A stretch of 64,000 nt of DNA from Epiperipatus broadwayi (GCA_028023455.1 JAQFVV010012423.1:9032269-9096268), one strand, 5' to 3'. Numbered from the stretch's first letter, positions 47,071-58,979 are shown. Numbers and translations are program-made. Notes: generated by a model not told the origin, from the letters alone.

Positions 47071-47554
47071 GTGAAAATGGGAGTAGTTGAAAAGGATGAG
47101 TCAGAGACACAGATGATGATGATAGATATGATGAGAGAAATGAAGGAAATGCGACAAGAAATGATGAAAGAAATTAGGGAGTGCAAAGTAGAAATGATTA
47201 GAGATAAAAGGAGAAATAATGGGAAGAGTAGAAGAAACTCAGGAAGTAGAAAAAGTTGAGGTCATAAAAGATATAGAAGTTGAAGTAGCACGGGATAGTG
47301 CTGGGACAGAGGTGGAAATAAAGATAGAAATAAGCACAGATGAGGTACAGATAGAAAGTATGATGGAAAATCTAGAAAATGTAGATAAAGAAATAAAAGA
47401 AAGTTATAAAATAAAGACAGAAAATCAGGTAAAAGAGTCTCCGCGAGAAATTAAAAATAAACGGGTTTTTATAATCAATCATTTTGAATATGAATTCAAA
47501 AAGAAGAAAAGAGTTAAAAAAAGATTAAGAAATATAATTTTAAAGCTGAAATAG
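47071..47554 (+). pseudogene. Charged coiled-coil-like ORF, frameshifted
   Basis: A first frame (47071-47259) begins MKMGVVEKDESETQMMMIDM and is methionine/glutamate/lysine-rich. A second (47219-47554, +1 frame) continues with the same composition (EVEKVEVIKDIEVEVARD) and ends in a basic tail (KKKKRVKKRLRN). The shift lies around 47215-47230. One original protein of about 160 residues is likely. Its position after the primer site suggests a gag-like or packaging protein, but no gag motif is visible, so the function is unknown. Confidence 0.4.
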
Positions 47555-48059
47555 AATCCATCTATAGAACAATCTTATTTAAAATGTTCGAAAAATGGGT
47601 AGAAGATTAAATTTTTCCACTTATTAGTGTTGATATGATCAAAAATAACGTAGGAAAGGAGGAAGAATTGGGAAGTTCCGTTAAGAAAAAGATTCAGGTA
47701 TATGAGCTAGAAAGTAAAACAGAATGTGAAAAAAAACAAGAGAAAATTTTATAAGCTATGGAAAGACAAGTGGAGGGAAGTAGGTCATTTCAGTAAGATC
47801 GTAGAAGAAGTAAAAGAACTGCCGGACAAAAGTTAAGGGTTCAGCTTTTAGTAATCGAACAGATTGTTTTGAAAAAAAAATAAAGATTTCGTTAATGATT
47901 TATGAGAATGGATAAATGTGAAATGAAATATTATTTTGTTTTTCTGAGTACGAGGCAAACATTCAGCCGAATTTCTAGGGATAGTTTTTAAAATGTTTAT
48001 AGTTAAAAAAAAAGTTACAGGAATGTTTTTTTTTTTAAATGATCAGGTATTGACGCAGT

Positions 48060-50147
48060 TGAACCGGATTGACTTCCGATTCAATGGTTATTACAAAAAA
48101 AAAATATTAAGCTTTTAATTTTCATTAAACTGTTAATGTTTAAATTTTTATTATTTAAAAAGAATATGTGTATTAAAACACCTACTCGTTTATATTTAAA
48201 ATATTGTTTTAATGTTTTTAAAATAGTTTTCTGATACTGCTTGTTTTTACTTTTTTTTAATCAATTAGATTAAAAACAGGCAAGCCTGCTAATTACATTC
48301 CTGTTGCTTTTGTATTAATCATTTTAAAGTTCATTCTAAAAGCAGAGATTTGATTTTATGTAGTTGTTTTTGTTTCAATAATTCCTGGGTAGAATTCTTA
48401 GATTAGATTGAGCTGGAGATTAATATTTGCCCTGCCTTAGGCGTAGAATTCAACAACAAAGACAGTGTTTCGTGGGAAATTAAAGAGGTATAAATAGCCC
48501 CGCTAATTTGGAGTAGTTACTTATTCTTGACTAAACAAGCTGTTTCCCAAGTGAAAATCAGAATTGTTTTTACGTACTTTGATTGCAGTCTGTTGAGATC
48601 CAGAGTTTTGGTAGCAGTTCAGGCATTTAATTTCTTCAAAAAAAAATTTGCAGATGTCAAATACCATACGTGTAGTCATCATCAGAATGGTGTGCTAACT
48701 TAACAAAGGATGGATCCCTAACTTCCAAATCTGCTCCAGTAATGCCATAAACTTCTAGAAGCTGGAACCTCTTTACATCTACCTTGCCGGTGTCAAAGAA
48801 CATGAAAATAAACTAGAATAATAGTGCGCACTCTAGTTGAACAGTACGTTACCATAAGATATTTTCTTTTATTCTTCTCAGGGTGAATTCCTTTTCATTA
48901 AATCTCCGCTCAATCTAATTATAAATCTGTATTCATAAGCAATATTTAGCCTCATACTTGATATTTATTGTGTTTTCCTGTATTTTGTAGTGTCTTGGAA
49001 TCTTAGTTTTAAGATTCCAAGTTTGCTTTCAATTTTTGTTTATTGGAGAGTGACGAGTGAGTTTTTCTATTTTTATGCCTAACTTTTACTAAATGCTTTA
49101 GCAGTCGTGTATATTTTAAATGCTTACCTGTGATTATTTTAGTAGTCCATAATTAATTTTAAATACTATGTTTGCGCTTTTGCAAACCACCAAAATCTTT
49201 TGGCTGGCAACTTTATTTTCCTAGTCTTCCGCAGGTAGAGATTTCATTTCTTGTGTTCCTAAAGCGGAAACTAGAATTGTTTTTCTTTATAATTTTATAA
49301 ATCGCCAGCAGGAAGATATTTATCCCTTTATAAATTACAGGTGAGACTGACTTTCATTCTGATAAAGTATGTATAGCTTTCATATTTTTATACTCATGTG
49401 CACTCTCCGATAGATTTATTTTGTATTTACATATAGCTTAAAAATTTATCAGAGCGTGTACTCAGAACTTGGGTCATAAATTTAATTCTTAATTATAATT
49501 ATTTGTAATTCATTTTCTTTAATTGCTGGGGCAGACGTAACTGGTTTTCTAATGATTTACTTGTCTCCTATTGAGACCTTTAACTGTTTGGTTGGGGAAT
49601 CACCAGTTTTAATTGTTTTCCTTTCATTTTCAATCATATTTTTCGGTTGTTCTTGAGGTAAATCAATCACCTTTATTTTAAACGTAATAATAGGTGCAGT
49701 TTCTATCGACATTTGACATTCGTGGTCCGACACATTTTTCGGGCCTCGGAAAGCTCGTCAGCGCTGGTTTCGTTGATTTGTTTCAAGAACGTATTGTTTA
49801 AATATCTGAATGGGAAAACCAATGTTTGGGCGAATCCTCTGCTGAATGAAATTTGCTTCCTCCTTTTATAATTCATTATTGGAAGATCAGTCGGTCTGCC
49901 AGAGCTTTGCATTTAGTCTTTCTGGTACACGCCTGAGCTAATCCTATTTGTTAACTTATAAACTTTTCTTATATGTCTTCTCGCAATAAAAAGTTTAAAA
50001 ATTTGTTTACACTTAATTTGGCTGACGTTTGTCTTGGTGCTTTTAATTCTCAATTGTCTAAACAATTTTAAGTTCTCTTGTTTCTCCCTGAGTTTAGTTG
50101 GTGCAAACCATCATCATCCATTCTGATCACAGTAAATAAATTTTCCA
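48060..50147 (+). repeat. 3' LTR of copy B, left part
   Basis: It begins TGAACCGGATTGACTTCCG and follows the 5' LTR in full, with scattered substitutions and small indels, until GTAAATAAATTTTCCA. There the 3' tail of a LINE (TGTGATGTGATG) replaces it. The missing LTR end is found at 58920-58979. Confidence 0.9.
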
Positions 50148-50255
50148 TGTGATGTGATGTACTGTGACTTCTCCTTAAACGGAGTCTGGAATCTCTCAGC
50201 AGCTATGCCCAGAGAAGCCTGTTAGCCACTTTACCTTCCTTTTCCATTGTCCACC

Positions 50256-53200
50256 CTAAGTTTTCCCATAATCTGCTCCATCCCATTTCCACAAGATAAT
50301 CTTTGTCGGTAATTACTTGATGGCGTTGTTGGCAGTCAAAAACAATACAATACAATGTTAGGGGCCGTGTTATATTTTTAAATCGAATCGCTGTTTTTTT
50401 TTTTTGGTTATTAATTTATTGATTGCTATAACTTTTTTTTCATGCCTTTGTATTAAAAAAGTTGTTTAATTTTAATTTTGTATTTAGTAAACGACAACCT
50501 TTTTTTTATTTTTAAATCAGTTTTTGGACAAAGCTGCTATTCTGTGATGTCTATTTAGCGATGTCTTTCGCTTAATTATTGGTAAATGACCTTTTTTTTT
50601 TATTTTTAAATCGCTGTTTTTGGACAAAGCTGCTACTCTGCGATGTCTATTTAGCGATGGCTTTCGCTTAATTATTGCTTTCTACATAATAAAACAACTG
50701 TGTAGGGTAAGGGTTATGTTTAGGGTTAGTGTTCTGTTGTTTGTAATGCTAAAATAAAAGATATAAAAATCGTACAAAACAAAGAAACTCAAACTTTTTT
50801 AAACAACAACAAACACATATAAATGTCTTATTTATTTATTAAACATGTTTATAATATGTGCTTTCTATGAAATTTACAAAAAATCGTGTATATTTTTATT
50901 GGACAGCAGAAATACTCAGCTTCTGTTGTCAGCAACTGCGGAAAAAGTTGATCACCATACATTTTATCAACTACATGGTATTTCACGTGAAAACGAGATT
51001 TCGCACGCGATATCAGCCGAATTCTTTTTTACCTACCCTCGGCAAGCTTTTACACCTTACACATTCTCTAAACAAGGGTGTGGCCATTTAGAAAATTACT
51101 ATAAATTCATGTTTATTAAATAAATTATAAATACAAATATTGTGTAATCTATATTGTAAAAATTTGACTAATCCAACTAAACACACATATATATCAAATT
51201 GTAAACAAAAGATGTGTGTGGATTTACAATAACTGTACCGAAGCAGAAATAGGCCGTATTATTTCTGCGTTACGCATCATAAACGGCCTTCTAATGGCTA
51301 AGACAAACATAGATGTTTTCTATAGCCATAAGTCAGGCCTTGTAAACATCATTTGTTAGGTGTTTTGGCCAAGCCCGATTACGTTATAAGTACCTCTTTG
51401 TCAACTCCATGACCTTCATATCTAAATCCCCCTTATTTTTTCCCAAACCTAGCATAAAAGCCAATAACTCATTTTCTGTATAATCACTTTGTTCATATTT
51501 AACCTTCCATAACTTCATTATTTGTACCCTTTCTGCTTCCAAACATTTACACTGAAGTAACAAATGCCTAATATTTTCTATGCCTTCCATACACAACTTG
51601 CAGACTAAATCACCCATATTTTTCCATTTATGTGTATATTCCCTTGTTGCTAAAGATCTCGTTTAAGCCTTAAACAATAAACTACTTTCCTTACTATTAT
51701 AAATTAACTCACACCCAATGTTCTGTTTACTTCTATATATATTTACACTAGTTTTACCCTCCATACTAGTTCTCCATCTCTCCAACTCCCTATTCTTTAT
51801 TAGTGCATCTATTCTTCTATCCCACTCCTTCCCACTATAACACTCAACAATCCTCCTAACACAATCATCCCATCTTTTGTACAAGTATATTGACATAACT
51901 TCTTTATCCAAATCTTCTGCATACTGCATTAGCTTTCTCACCCATCTTGTTGCCTGCCCTTTACTTGTAACCCAATTAAATACTATTTTGGTTATTCTTT
52001 TATTATCCATAAACTGCAATCTACCAAACATTTTCAATTTGCTTTTTGCATCCCTCATATAAAAACTTGACGATCCCATTTCTTCTTGAATTGCCTCTTT
52101 TGCTGTCCACACCTCAGCATCTAATGCATGTCTTCCTACGTCCCTTTGTACTTTTTCTAAGCAATCTAATACCCCTTTACTAACACATAATGCATCATTG
52201 CCCTATGTTAACCCTGCTACTGCCACTCCCATACAATTCTAGCTACATCATATTTATTATATGAAAACACTGTTAATTTCTTTATCAATCCCTTTCTTTT
52301 CTTTGATTCATTTATCAATTTTTTCCCCCATTCATCCAAGCAATTTTCCTTATTACTCAAGATGATTCCCAAATAACTATATTTGTTCACCACACTTAAC
52401 TTTATATCCCCAATAAGAAATCTGTCTTCTTTTTCCCCAGTATTCACCATCATTATATCTGTTTTTTCTTCACTAAATTTAATCCCCATATCTTTACCCA
52501 CCCTTGCGCATGTCCTCAGCATAACTTCCATATCTTCTCTTCTTTCTGCACACAAAAAGACATCATCTGCAAAAAAAAGACCCGACAATGTATATACTCT
52601 CTTGCCACCTGTTAACGGTATCTCTATCCCTCTTCCTAGACTTTCTATTGCTCTTTCCATTTCACTCAAATACAACACAAACAAAATAGGTGACATAGAG
52701 CATCCTTGCCTCAGTCCCACCCCATTTTTAACTTTAACTGATTCTATATCCCCTAATTGATATGTATAGTAATTATTTTCATATAATTTCTTAATAATAC
52801 CCACTAAAACTTCATCCATTCCCAGATTTGCTAAACTTATCCATAATCTATTTCTATTCACTCTATCATGTCTTCTCCATATCTATAAAACTCATATATA
52901 ACTGTCTACCTGAATTTACACTCATATCTATAAGTTGTGTAACTACAAATAAACTACCTCCTATATGCCTATCTGACCTAAAACCTCCTTGCATTTCCCC
53001 CACTACATTATTTTCTTCCATCCATTTTGCAACTCTTCCAGTCACCATATATGAAAAAACTTTATATAAAACTGATGTTACTGCTATTGGTCTATAATTA
53101 TTTAACTTTCTATGATCCTTACCTTTTCCTTTAAATAATAATCTTACTCTTGTATTACTCCAACTACCCGGAAAAACTCTCTTCTGTGCCATCTTATTAA

Positions 53201-54764
53201 AACATGATAGTAACTTTACTTTTGCCCTATGCCCCAAATTCATTACGATCTCTGCTGCACATCCATCTAATCCTCTTGCCTTACCACTTCTCAGTTTCTT
53301 CCCTGCCTCATTCAGTTCAGTTTCTGTAAATGTAATATTCCCATTACTATATGCTTTCGTATTTTCTATCCCTTTGTCCTTCACATCTAACATCTTTTCT
53401 ATATCCATTACATAACTATTCAATATTCTCTCTAATTCTTCTCTAGAGCTACACTCTATTCCCTCCTTATCCAGTAATACTATCTCTCTCTCCCCTAAAT
53501 TTCTCCTTTTAATGTAATTCCAAAATTTTTTACTCTCATCTCTTCCACTTTTATTAATATCATCCAATAATTTACTATTTAGTTTCATTCTCTATAATTA
53601 TCTATTTTAGCTAACTTCTTCTTTTCTAAGTACTTTTCCCATTTAGCATTAATATCTTTTTCACTTTCTTTGTTCTTAATAGCACACTTATATTCTCTAC
53701 ATGCTTTTTCCCTCTCTTTTACACTTTTACTAACTCTCATTTTTCTATTACTTTTATTCTTCTGAATATTCTCACCTAAAACCCTATTTGCCACTTTTTC
53801 TATTTCATCACACCAGTCCTCATACTCATTTCCAATCAACTCTTCCATGATTTCTTCAACTTGTATTTTATACTCTTCCAACTTATTCTTATCATTCACT
53901 CTCCATCCACATCTTTCACTATTGTTTCTACTTTTATTCCTATTTTCCATCACATTACTAACCATTTCAATTACAACAAAATTATGATCACTATTACATA
54001 CTTTCTCTTCATTATCAAACACCTTAATTTTCCGGAATTTATTCATTCCCTCTTTCTCTACCAATATATAATCTATTGGGTGGGATATATTATTCCTAGA
54101 CCATGTATATTGTCCCTCATAAATATTAGATAAGTTTCCAATGCTCAAATTTACTCTCCGACAAAATTTCTTCAAAAGCTGTCCATTCTTATTGTCTACA
54201 TCATCAATTTCTTCAAAATGCCCATTCATATCTCCTATAACCATTATTCTCTTCCCCTTTTCTTTAAAACTTTTTATATCCTTAACTAGGCACTCATATA
54301 TGCTAATGTTCCATTCCATTATAGTTTGACTATCTCCAGTAGCTATATAAACTATAACCACCATCCGCTCTTGTTTTCCCCAACCTTATTTCAAACCACA
54401 AATATTCTTGGCATTTAACAGTATTTAAATATTTTTTTGATATAACACCTATACCACCACCCTTTTTTTCTTTCTCTTTTCTATTTATACCCTGCCATAC
54501 CAAATTTTCCAAAACAGGTTCTTCTTCTTCTTCTCTCAGATGTGTTTCCACTACTGCTAATACCGCAAGCTCTTCATTTTCAATTGCTTTATTTAATTCC
54601 TGCCACTTTTCTGGTCTCCTACCACCTTGCATATTCAAATACCCAATTTTAACAATTTTTTCTTTCCTAACTACTCTTTTATAAATTTTTTTTTCTTTCT
54701 TCTCCATTATGCTTATAAATAACTTGCTTACCGTTAATTTTACAGACCCATTCCCTCTCCACAT
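50256..54764 (-). pseudogene. L-a ORF2: AP endonuclease / reverse transcriptase, broken
   Basis: The protein would nick DNA and reverse-transcribe the LINE RNA. The endonuclease spans frames 54764-54330 and 54364-53585: IGYLNMQGGRR, VVETHLREEEE, GDMNGH and SDHNFVV are the catalytic blocks. The reverse transcriptase spans 53588-52866 and 52861-52217: NNYRPIAVTS, QGGFR, GLRQGCSMSPILF, the catalytic FADD, and YSYLGI. The C-terminal part (52112-51384) holds a zinc motif, CKLCMEG...H....C. Comparison with L-b shows small indels as the cause of breaks near 54340, 53585, 52862 and 52215. A 1.1-kb transposon splits the last codons. It is clearly inactive. Confidence 0.88.
50308..51394. mobile_element. 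1.1-kb non-autonomous TIR transposon, copy 2, inside LINE L-a
   Basis: It is homologous end to end with 17839-18949. The flanks carry TCTTTGTC exactly on both sides (50300-50307 and 51395-51402). The uninterrupted LINE copy L-b reads TTTTTGTC once at the matching place (about 56562-56569), giving a natural empty site. The left end has lost about 20 bases of the inverted repeat (GGTAATTACTTGATGG), and the right end lacks the CGCCATCAAG part. The frame 50845-51123 is not kept in copy 1, so coding capacity is not supported. Confidence 0.92.
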
Positions 54765-54863
54765 CTACATTTATATCTAAATCAACTGCCCTTTGTTTAA
54801 TCCTTACATCCCATCCATTCTTCTTCTTTTTAATAACACTACAATTTAAAATCCCATCCCCCT

Positions 54864-55872
54864 TTACAAGTTTCCCGAACTATATTCTTTATAAATCAGA
54901 CTCCCTAAAACTTCACTTCCTTGTTTCCCTAAGTGCAACCCATCTTTACCAAATAACTCCCTCTTCCCAATAAAAAAATCCCACACATCCACAAACGTAA
55001 CATCATTTCTCTCACACAATTCTTTCAATCTCTCATTTATAGAACACGCCCTATCTAACATATACCTTTTATCAAATCTTGGTAATAATCCAACTATTCC
55101 TACTCTTCCTTTAATCATTCTCAAATTCCTAATCAGTTCTGTGTACTCACCCATTACTCTCTGATAAATTATTAGTCCCTACCATAACATATACATCTCT
55201 ATTCCCTTGCTTCTTTACTTTATCTGTAACATCCCTAATTATAGCTCCCGGCAAACATACTCTTACATACTTGTTTAATATTTTCCCTTGCAATTATATC
55301 TCCACATTCTCTTATTAATGAACTATCAATACTGTCTCATAGTCTACTTTCTCTGCTTCATTCACAACCTTCTCTACCACCTTCTGGACTTCCCCATCAT
55401 TCCTACTCAGTAATCCCTTTATCTGCTCACATTTCATCTCTAACGATTTTAATTTTTCTTCTACATCCTTCACCTCTTCCTCTATCTTACTTATTCTTTG
55501 GCCAACCATCTCCAATGCACTACCTATTTTTCCATCCATATCTCTTGTCACTCCACTACAAACACACTCTATCCTGTCTTCCTCAACTATGTTTTGTTCC
55601 ATTTCTCCTGACTTTCTGCCTTCCTCAACTATATTTTGTTCCATTCCTCCTGACTTTCTCTTTACACTGTCTACACTTTGAAACCACTTTTTCACCTCTT
55701 TTATTACATTCACACACTGTCTACATAACCATAAACCTGCTAGATCTTTCCTAGTCTTATTTAAGCATTTCAAGTGGAAAACCTTATCACATATATTACA
55801 TTCTACTACAGCACGTCTAATTCCTTTCTGACGATTATATAATATGCATTGTAAAATACAAATGCAATCCAT
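54864..55872 (-). pseudogene. L-a ORF1: PHD-like zinc finger plus SGNH esterase, broken
   Basis: The N-terminal frame (55872-55315) carries CNICDKVFHLKC followed by LWLCRQC, a C4HC3-like PHD finger pattern. An acidic/basic coiled coil follows, containing two nearly identical 19-residue units around EEGRKSGEMEQNIVEE. After a frameshift near 55315-55155, a second frame has VMVGTNNL (oxyanion-type block) and GKDGLHLG (the D-x-x-H block) of an SGNH/GDSL hydrolase. The first block, expected GDS, reads as a disrupted VLIV-DSSL at about 55320. In related LINEs this protein binds RNA. The esterase role is unknown. Confidence 0.75.
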
Positions 55873-56399
55873 ATTACTTATTTTCCAAGCTGCCTATTCT
55901 ATATTTAACTTTATACTTTCTCTCCTACTCTTCAAACCCTTTTGCACAGAAAGATGAAAAACTTTTACTTTCAAAAACGATCGATCAATAATCACGTGTA
56001 ACTTCTAAACGTTACCTTTTACCTCAAAATAACTAACTGTTCTTAAATCAAAATTAGAAAACAAATTTTAGTAGCAAATTTAAACCAACTAATCTTATGT
56101 ACAACTTAGTTATAGAAATCCTTACATTAACACACATTCAACAAAAAGATTTTTTTTTTTTAAACTGCTATATTTTTAAAATGGCAATCGAAACTTTTTT
56201 TTTTTTTGATAATAATTTTGCTCTTTCCAAATTAAAAAAAAACTATCTCTCTCGATCACAATTTACTCCTCACTTTCATACCACAATTAGAGTATTTAAA
56301 TCGATGATTTCAGATGATTAATTGCATAAAAAAATAGTCAACTTAGCTTAAATTGAAGTCAGTGAACAGTCCGATTCAACAGCAGCTAACTATTTTTCA

Positions 56400-58917
56400 G
56401 GTGATGTGATGTGATGTATTATGGCTTCTCCTTAAACGAAGTCAAGAATATCTCAGCAATTATGCCCAGATAAACCTGTTAGCCACTTTCTTTTACATTC
56501 CCCACTCTAAATTTACCCATAATCTGCTCTATCCCATTTCCACAACATAATTTTTGTCAACTCTATAACCTTTATATCTAAATCCCCCTTATCTTTTCCC
56601 AAACCCAGCATAAAAACCAATAGTTCACTTTCTGTATAATCACTCTTTTCATATTTATTTTTCCACAACTTCATTATATGTACCCTTTCTGTTTTCAAAC
56701 ATTTACATTCAATTAACAAATGCCTAATATTTTCAATTCCTTCCTTACATAATTTACAAAATAAATCACCCATATTTTTCCATTTACATGTATATTCTTT
56801 TGTAGCTAAAGATCCCGTTCGAGCCTTAAACAATAAACTACTTTCCTTACTATTATCATAAATTAACTCACACCTAATATTCTGTTTATTTCTATATATA
56901 TTTAAACTCTTTTTACTCTCCATACTATTTCTCCATCTCTCTAACTCCCTAGTCTTTATTAATAAATTTATTCTTTTATCCCATTCCTTACTACTATAAC
57001 ACTCAATAATCCTCTTAACACAATCATCCCATCTTTTGTACAAATATACTGATATAAATTCTTTATCCAAATCTTTTGCATAGCGCATTACCTTTCTCAC
57101 CCATCTTGTTACCTGCCCTTTACTCATAACCCAATTAAATACTATTTTAACTATTCTTTTATTATCCATAAACTGCAATCTACCAAACATTTTCATTTTA
57201 CTTTTTGCATCTCTCATATGAAAACTTGACCATCCCATTTCTCCTTGAATTGCCTCCCTTGCTGTCCATACTTCTGCATCCAATGCATGTCTTCCTACTT
57301 CCCTTTGAGCTTTTTCTAAATAATCTAATATCTTTTTACTAACATATAATGCATCATTACCATATGTTAACCCTGCTACTGCAACTCCTTTCCATATAAT
57401 TCTAGCTACATCATATTTATTATATGAAAATACTGTTAATTTCTTTATCAATCCCTTTCTTTTCTTTGCTTCATTTATCAATTTTTTCTCCCATTCATCC
57501 AAATAATTTTTCTGATTACTTAAAATAATTCCCAAATAACTATATCTATTCACCACACTTAACTTAATATCTCCCAATAAAAATTCTACATCTTCTCTTT
57601 CCTCAGTATTAACCATCATTATATTTGATTTTTCTTCACTAAATTTAATCCCCATCTCTTTACCCACCCTTGCACATGTCCTCAACATAACTTTCATATC
57701 TTCTCTTTTTTCTGCACACAAAAATATATCATCTGCAAAAAAAAGACCTGACAAAATATATACTCCCTTACTACCTATTAACGGTATCTCTATCCCTCTT
57801 CCTAATCTTTCTATTACTCTTTCCATTTCACTCAAATACAACACAAACAAAATAGGTGACATAGGGCATCCTTGCCTTAGTCCCACACCATTTTTAACTT
57901 TAATTGATTCTATATTCTCTAATTGATATATATAATAATTATTTTCATATAATTTCTTAATAATATCTATTAAAGCTTCATCCATTCCCAAATTTGCTAA
58001 ACTTATCCATAATCTATTTCTATTTATTCTATCATATGCCTTCTCTATATCTATAAAACTCATATATAACTGTTTATCTGCATTCCTACTCATATCCATA
58101 AGTTGTGTAACTACAAATAAACTATCTCCTATACGCCTATCTAATCTAAAACCTCCTTGCATTTCACCCACTACATTATTCCCTTCCATCCATTTTACAA
58201 CTTTACTAGCCACCATATACGAGAAAACTTTATATAAAACTGATGTTACCGCTATCGGTCTATAATTATTCAACTTTCTATGATCCTTACCCTTTCCTTT
58301 AAATAATAACCTTACTCTTGTATTACTCCAACTACTTGGGAAAACTCTATTCTGTGCCATTTTATTAAAACAGGATAATAACTTTACTTTTGCCCTATAT
58401 CCTAAATTCATTACCATCTCTGCTGCCCATCCATCTAAACCTCTTGCCTTCCTACTTTTCTATTTCTTCTCTACCTCATTTAGTTCATTTTCTGAAAAAC
58501 TAATATTCCCATTACTATATTCTTTCATATTTTCTAATATTCTATCATTCACATCTAACATCTTTTCTATATTCATTACATAACTATTTAAGATTCTCTC
58601 TAAATCTTCTCTAGAACTACACTCAGTTCCCTCATCATCTAGTAATACTAACTCTCTCTCCCCTACATTTCTCCTTTTAATATAATTCCAAAATTTTTTA
58701 CTTCCATCTCTTCCACTTTTATTAATATCCTCCAACAATTTACTATTCAATTTCATTCTCTCTCTATAAATATCTATTTTAGCCAACTTCTTTTCTAAGT
58801 ACTTTTCCCATTTAGCATTAATATCTTTTTCACTTTCCTTATTCTTAATAGCACACTTATATTCTCTACATGCTTCTTTCCTTTCTTTTACACTTTTACT
58901 AATTTTAATTTTTTTTT
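56400..58917 (-). mobile_element. 5'-truncated LINE copy (L-b)
   Basis: It is the same family as L-a. The 3' tail is GTGATGTGATGTGATG at 56401, and the 5' end breaks off inside ORF2 near 58905, followed by a T run and the resumed LTR (CAGATATGTAG). TTTTTCAG occurs at both edges (56393-56400 and 58914-58921). It directly abuts L-a, so both copies used the same LTR target. Confidence 0.88.
56513..58904 (-). pseudogene. L-b ORF2 fragment, one premature stop
   Basis: The frame is open from about 58904 to a TAG at about 58458-58460 (EVEKK-stop-KSRKARGLDG, where L-a reads a leucine). It then continues in the same frame for 634 codons to the natural stop at 56513. The reverse transcriptase blocks are complete: NNYRPIAVTS, GLRQGCPMSPILF, LFFADDIFLC, YSYLGI. 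The C-terminal zinc motif CKLCKEGIENIRHLLIEC has C-x2-C-x8-H-x4-C spacing. The endonuclease half is missing through 5' truncation. Apart from one stop the coding sequence is remarkably intact, so this insertion is comparatively young. Confidence 0.85.
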
Positions 58918-58919
58918 TT

Positions 58920-58979
58920 TCAGATATGTAGTGATCTGGTGGCGCCCTCTGTGTCAGAATAGATTGAGTGTCCAGTACA
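58920..58979 (+). repeat. 3' LTR of copy B, right part
   Basis: CAGATATGTAGTGATCTGGT, GGCGCCCTCTGTGTCAGAAT and AGATTGAGTGTCCAGTACA match 46643-46700. They are followed by GTAA, the duplicate of the four bases before the 5' LTR. Confidence 0.92.

Larger units (their letters stand above)
46701..48059 (+). mobile_element. Interior of copy B (1.36 kb)
   Basis: It contains the primer binding site, a leader of about 340 bases and a purine-rich coding-like block (47071-47554). The remaining 500 bases, with many stops, hold a second G+A-rich stretch (about 47580-47870). No convincing polypurine tract abuts the 3' LTR: the last bases are TATTGACGCAG. Enzyme-coding sequence is absent. Confidence 0.7.
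50148..56391 (-). mobile_element. Near-full-length LINE (L-a) inserted in the 3' LTR
   Basis: It is read on the minus strand from 56391 to 50148. A ~520-base 5' region is followed by ORF1 (55872-54864) and ORF2 (54764-50256), then a 3' UTR ending in tandem ATCAC units (TGTGATGTGATG on the plus strand). Flanking TTTTCCA (50141-50147) and TTTTTCA (56393-56399) are the probable target duplication. It is about 5.15 kb without the TIR element at 50308-51394. The PHD-like plus SGNH-esterase ORF1 and single AP-endonuclease/RT ORF2 match the organisation described for CR1/L2-group elements. The exact clade is not determined. Confidence 0.85.
44511..58979 (+). mobile_element. Non-autonomous LTR retroelement (copy B) with nested insertions
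   Basis: The structure is 5' LTR 44511-46700, interior 46701-48059, then a 3' LTR split into 48060-50147 and 58920-58979 by 8.8 kb of later insertions. The target duplication GTAA lies at 44507-44510 and 58980-58983. That it matches across 14.5 kb confirms the reconstruction. The two LTRs differ by several percent, so the element is not new. The interior has a primer binding site but no protease, reverse transcriptase or integrase. It must have been copied by a partner element, probably Gypsy-like given the 4-base duplication and lysine-tRNA-type primer site. Confidence 0.88.

Noticed and set aside
50845-51123. Two overlapping plus-strand frames inside the TIR transposon
   Set aside because: The homologous region of the other copy (18400-18630) is interrupted in the same frames (for example a TAG at about 18546-18548), so they are not conserved proteins.
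51877-54329. Plus-strand frames opposite the LINE ORF2 (51877-52062, 52383-52760, 52828-53097, 53861-54133)
   Set aside because: These are antisense shadows of the reverse-transcriptase and endonuclease coding sequence.
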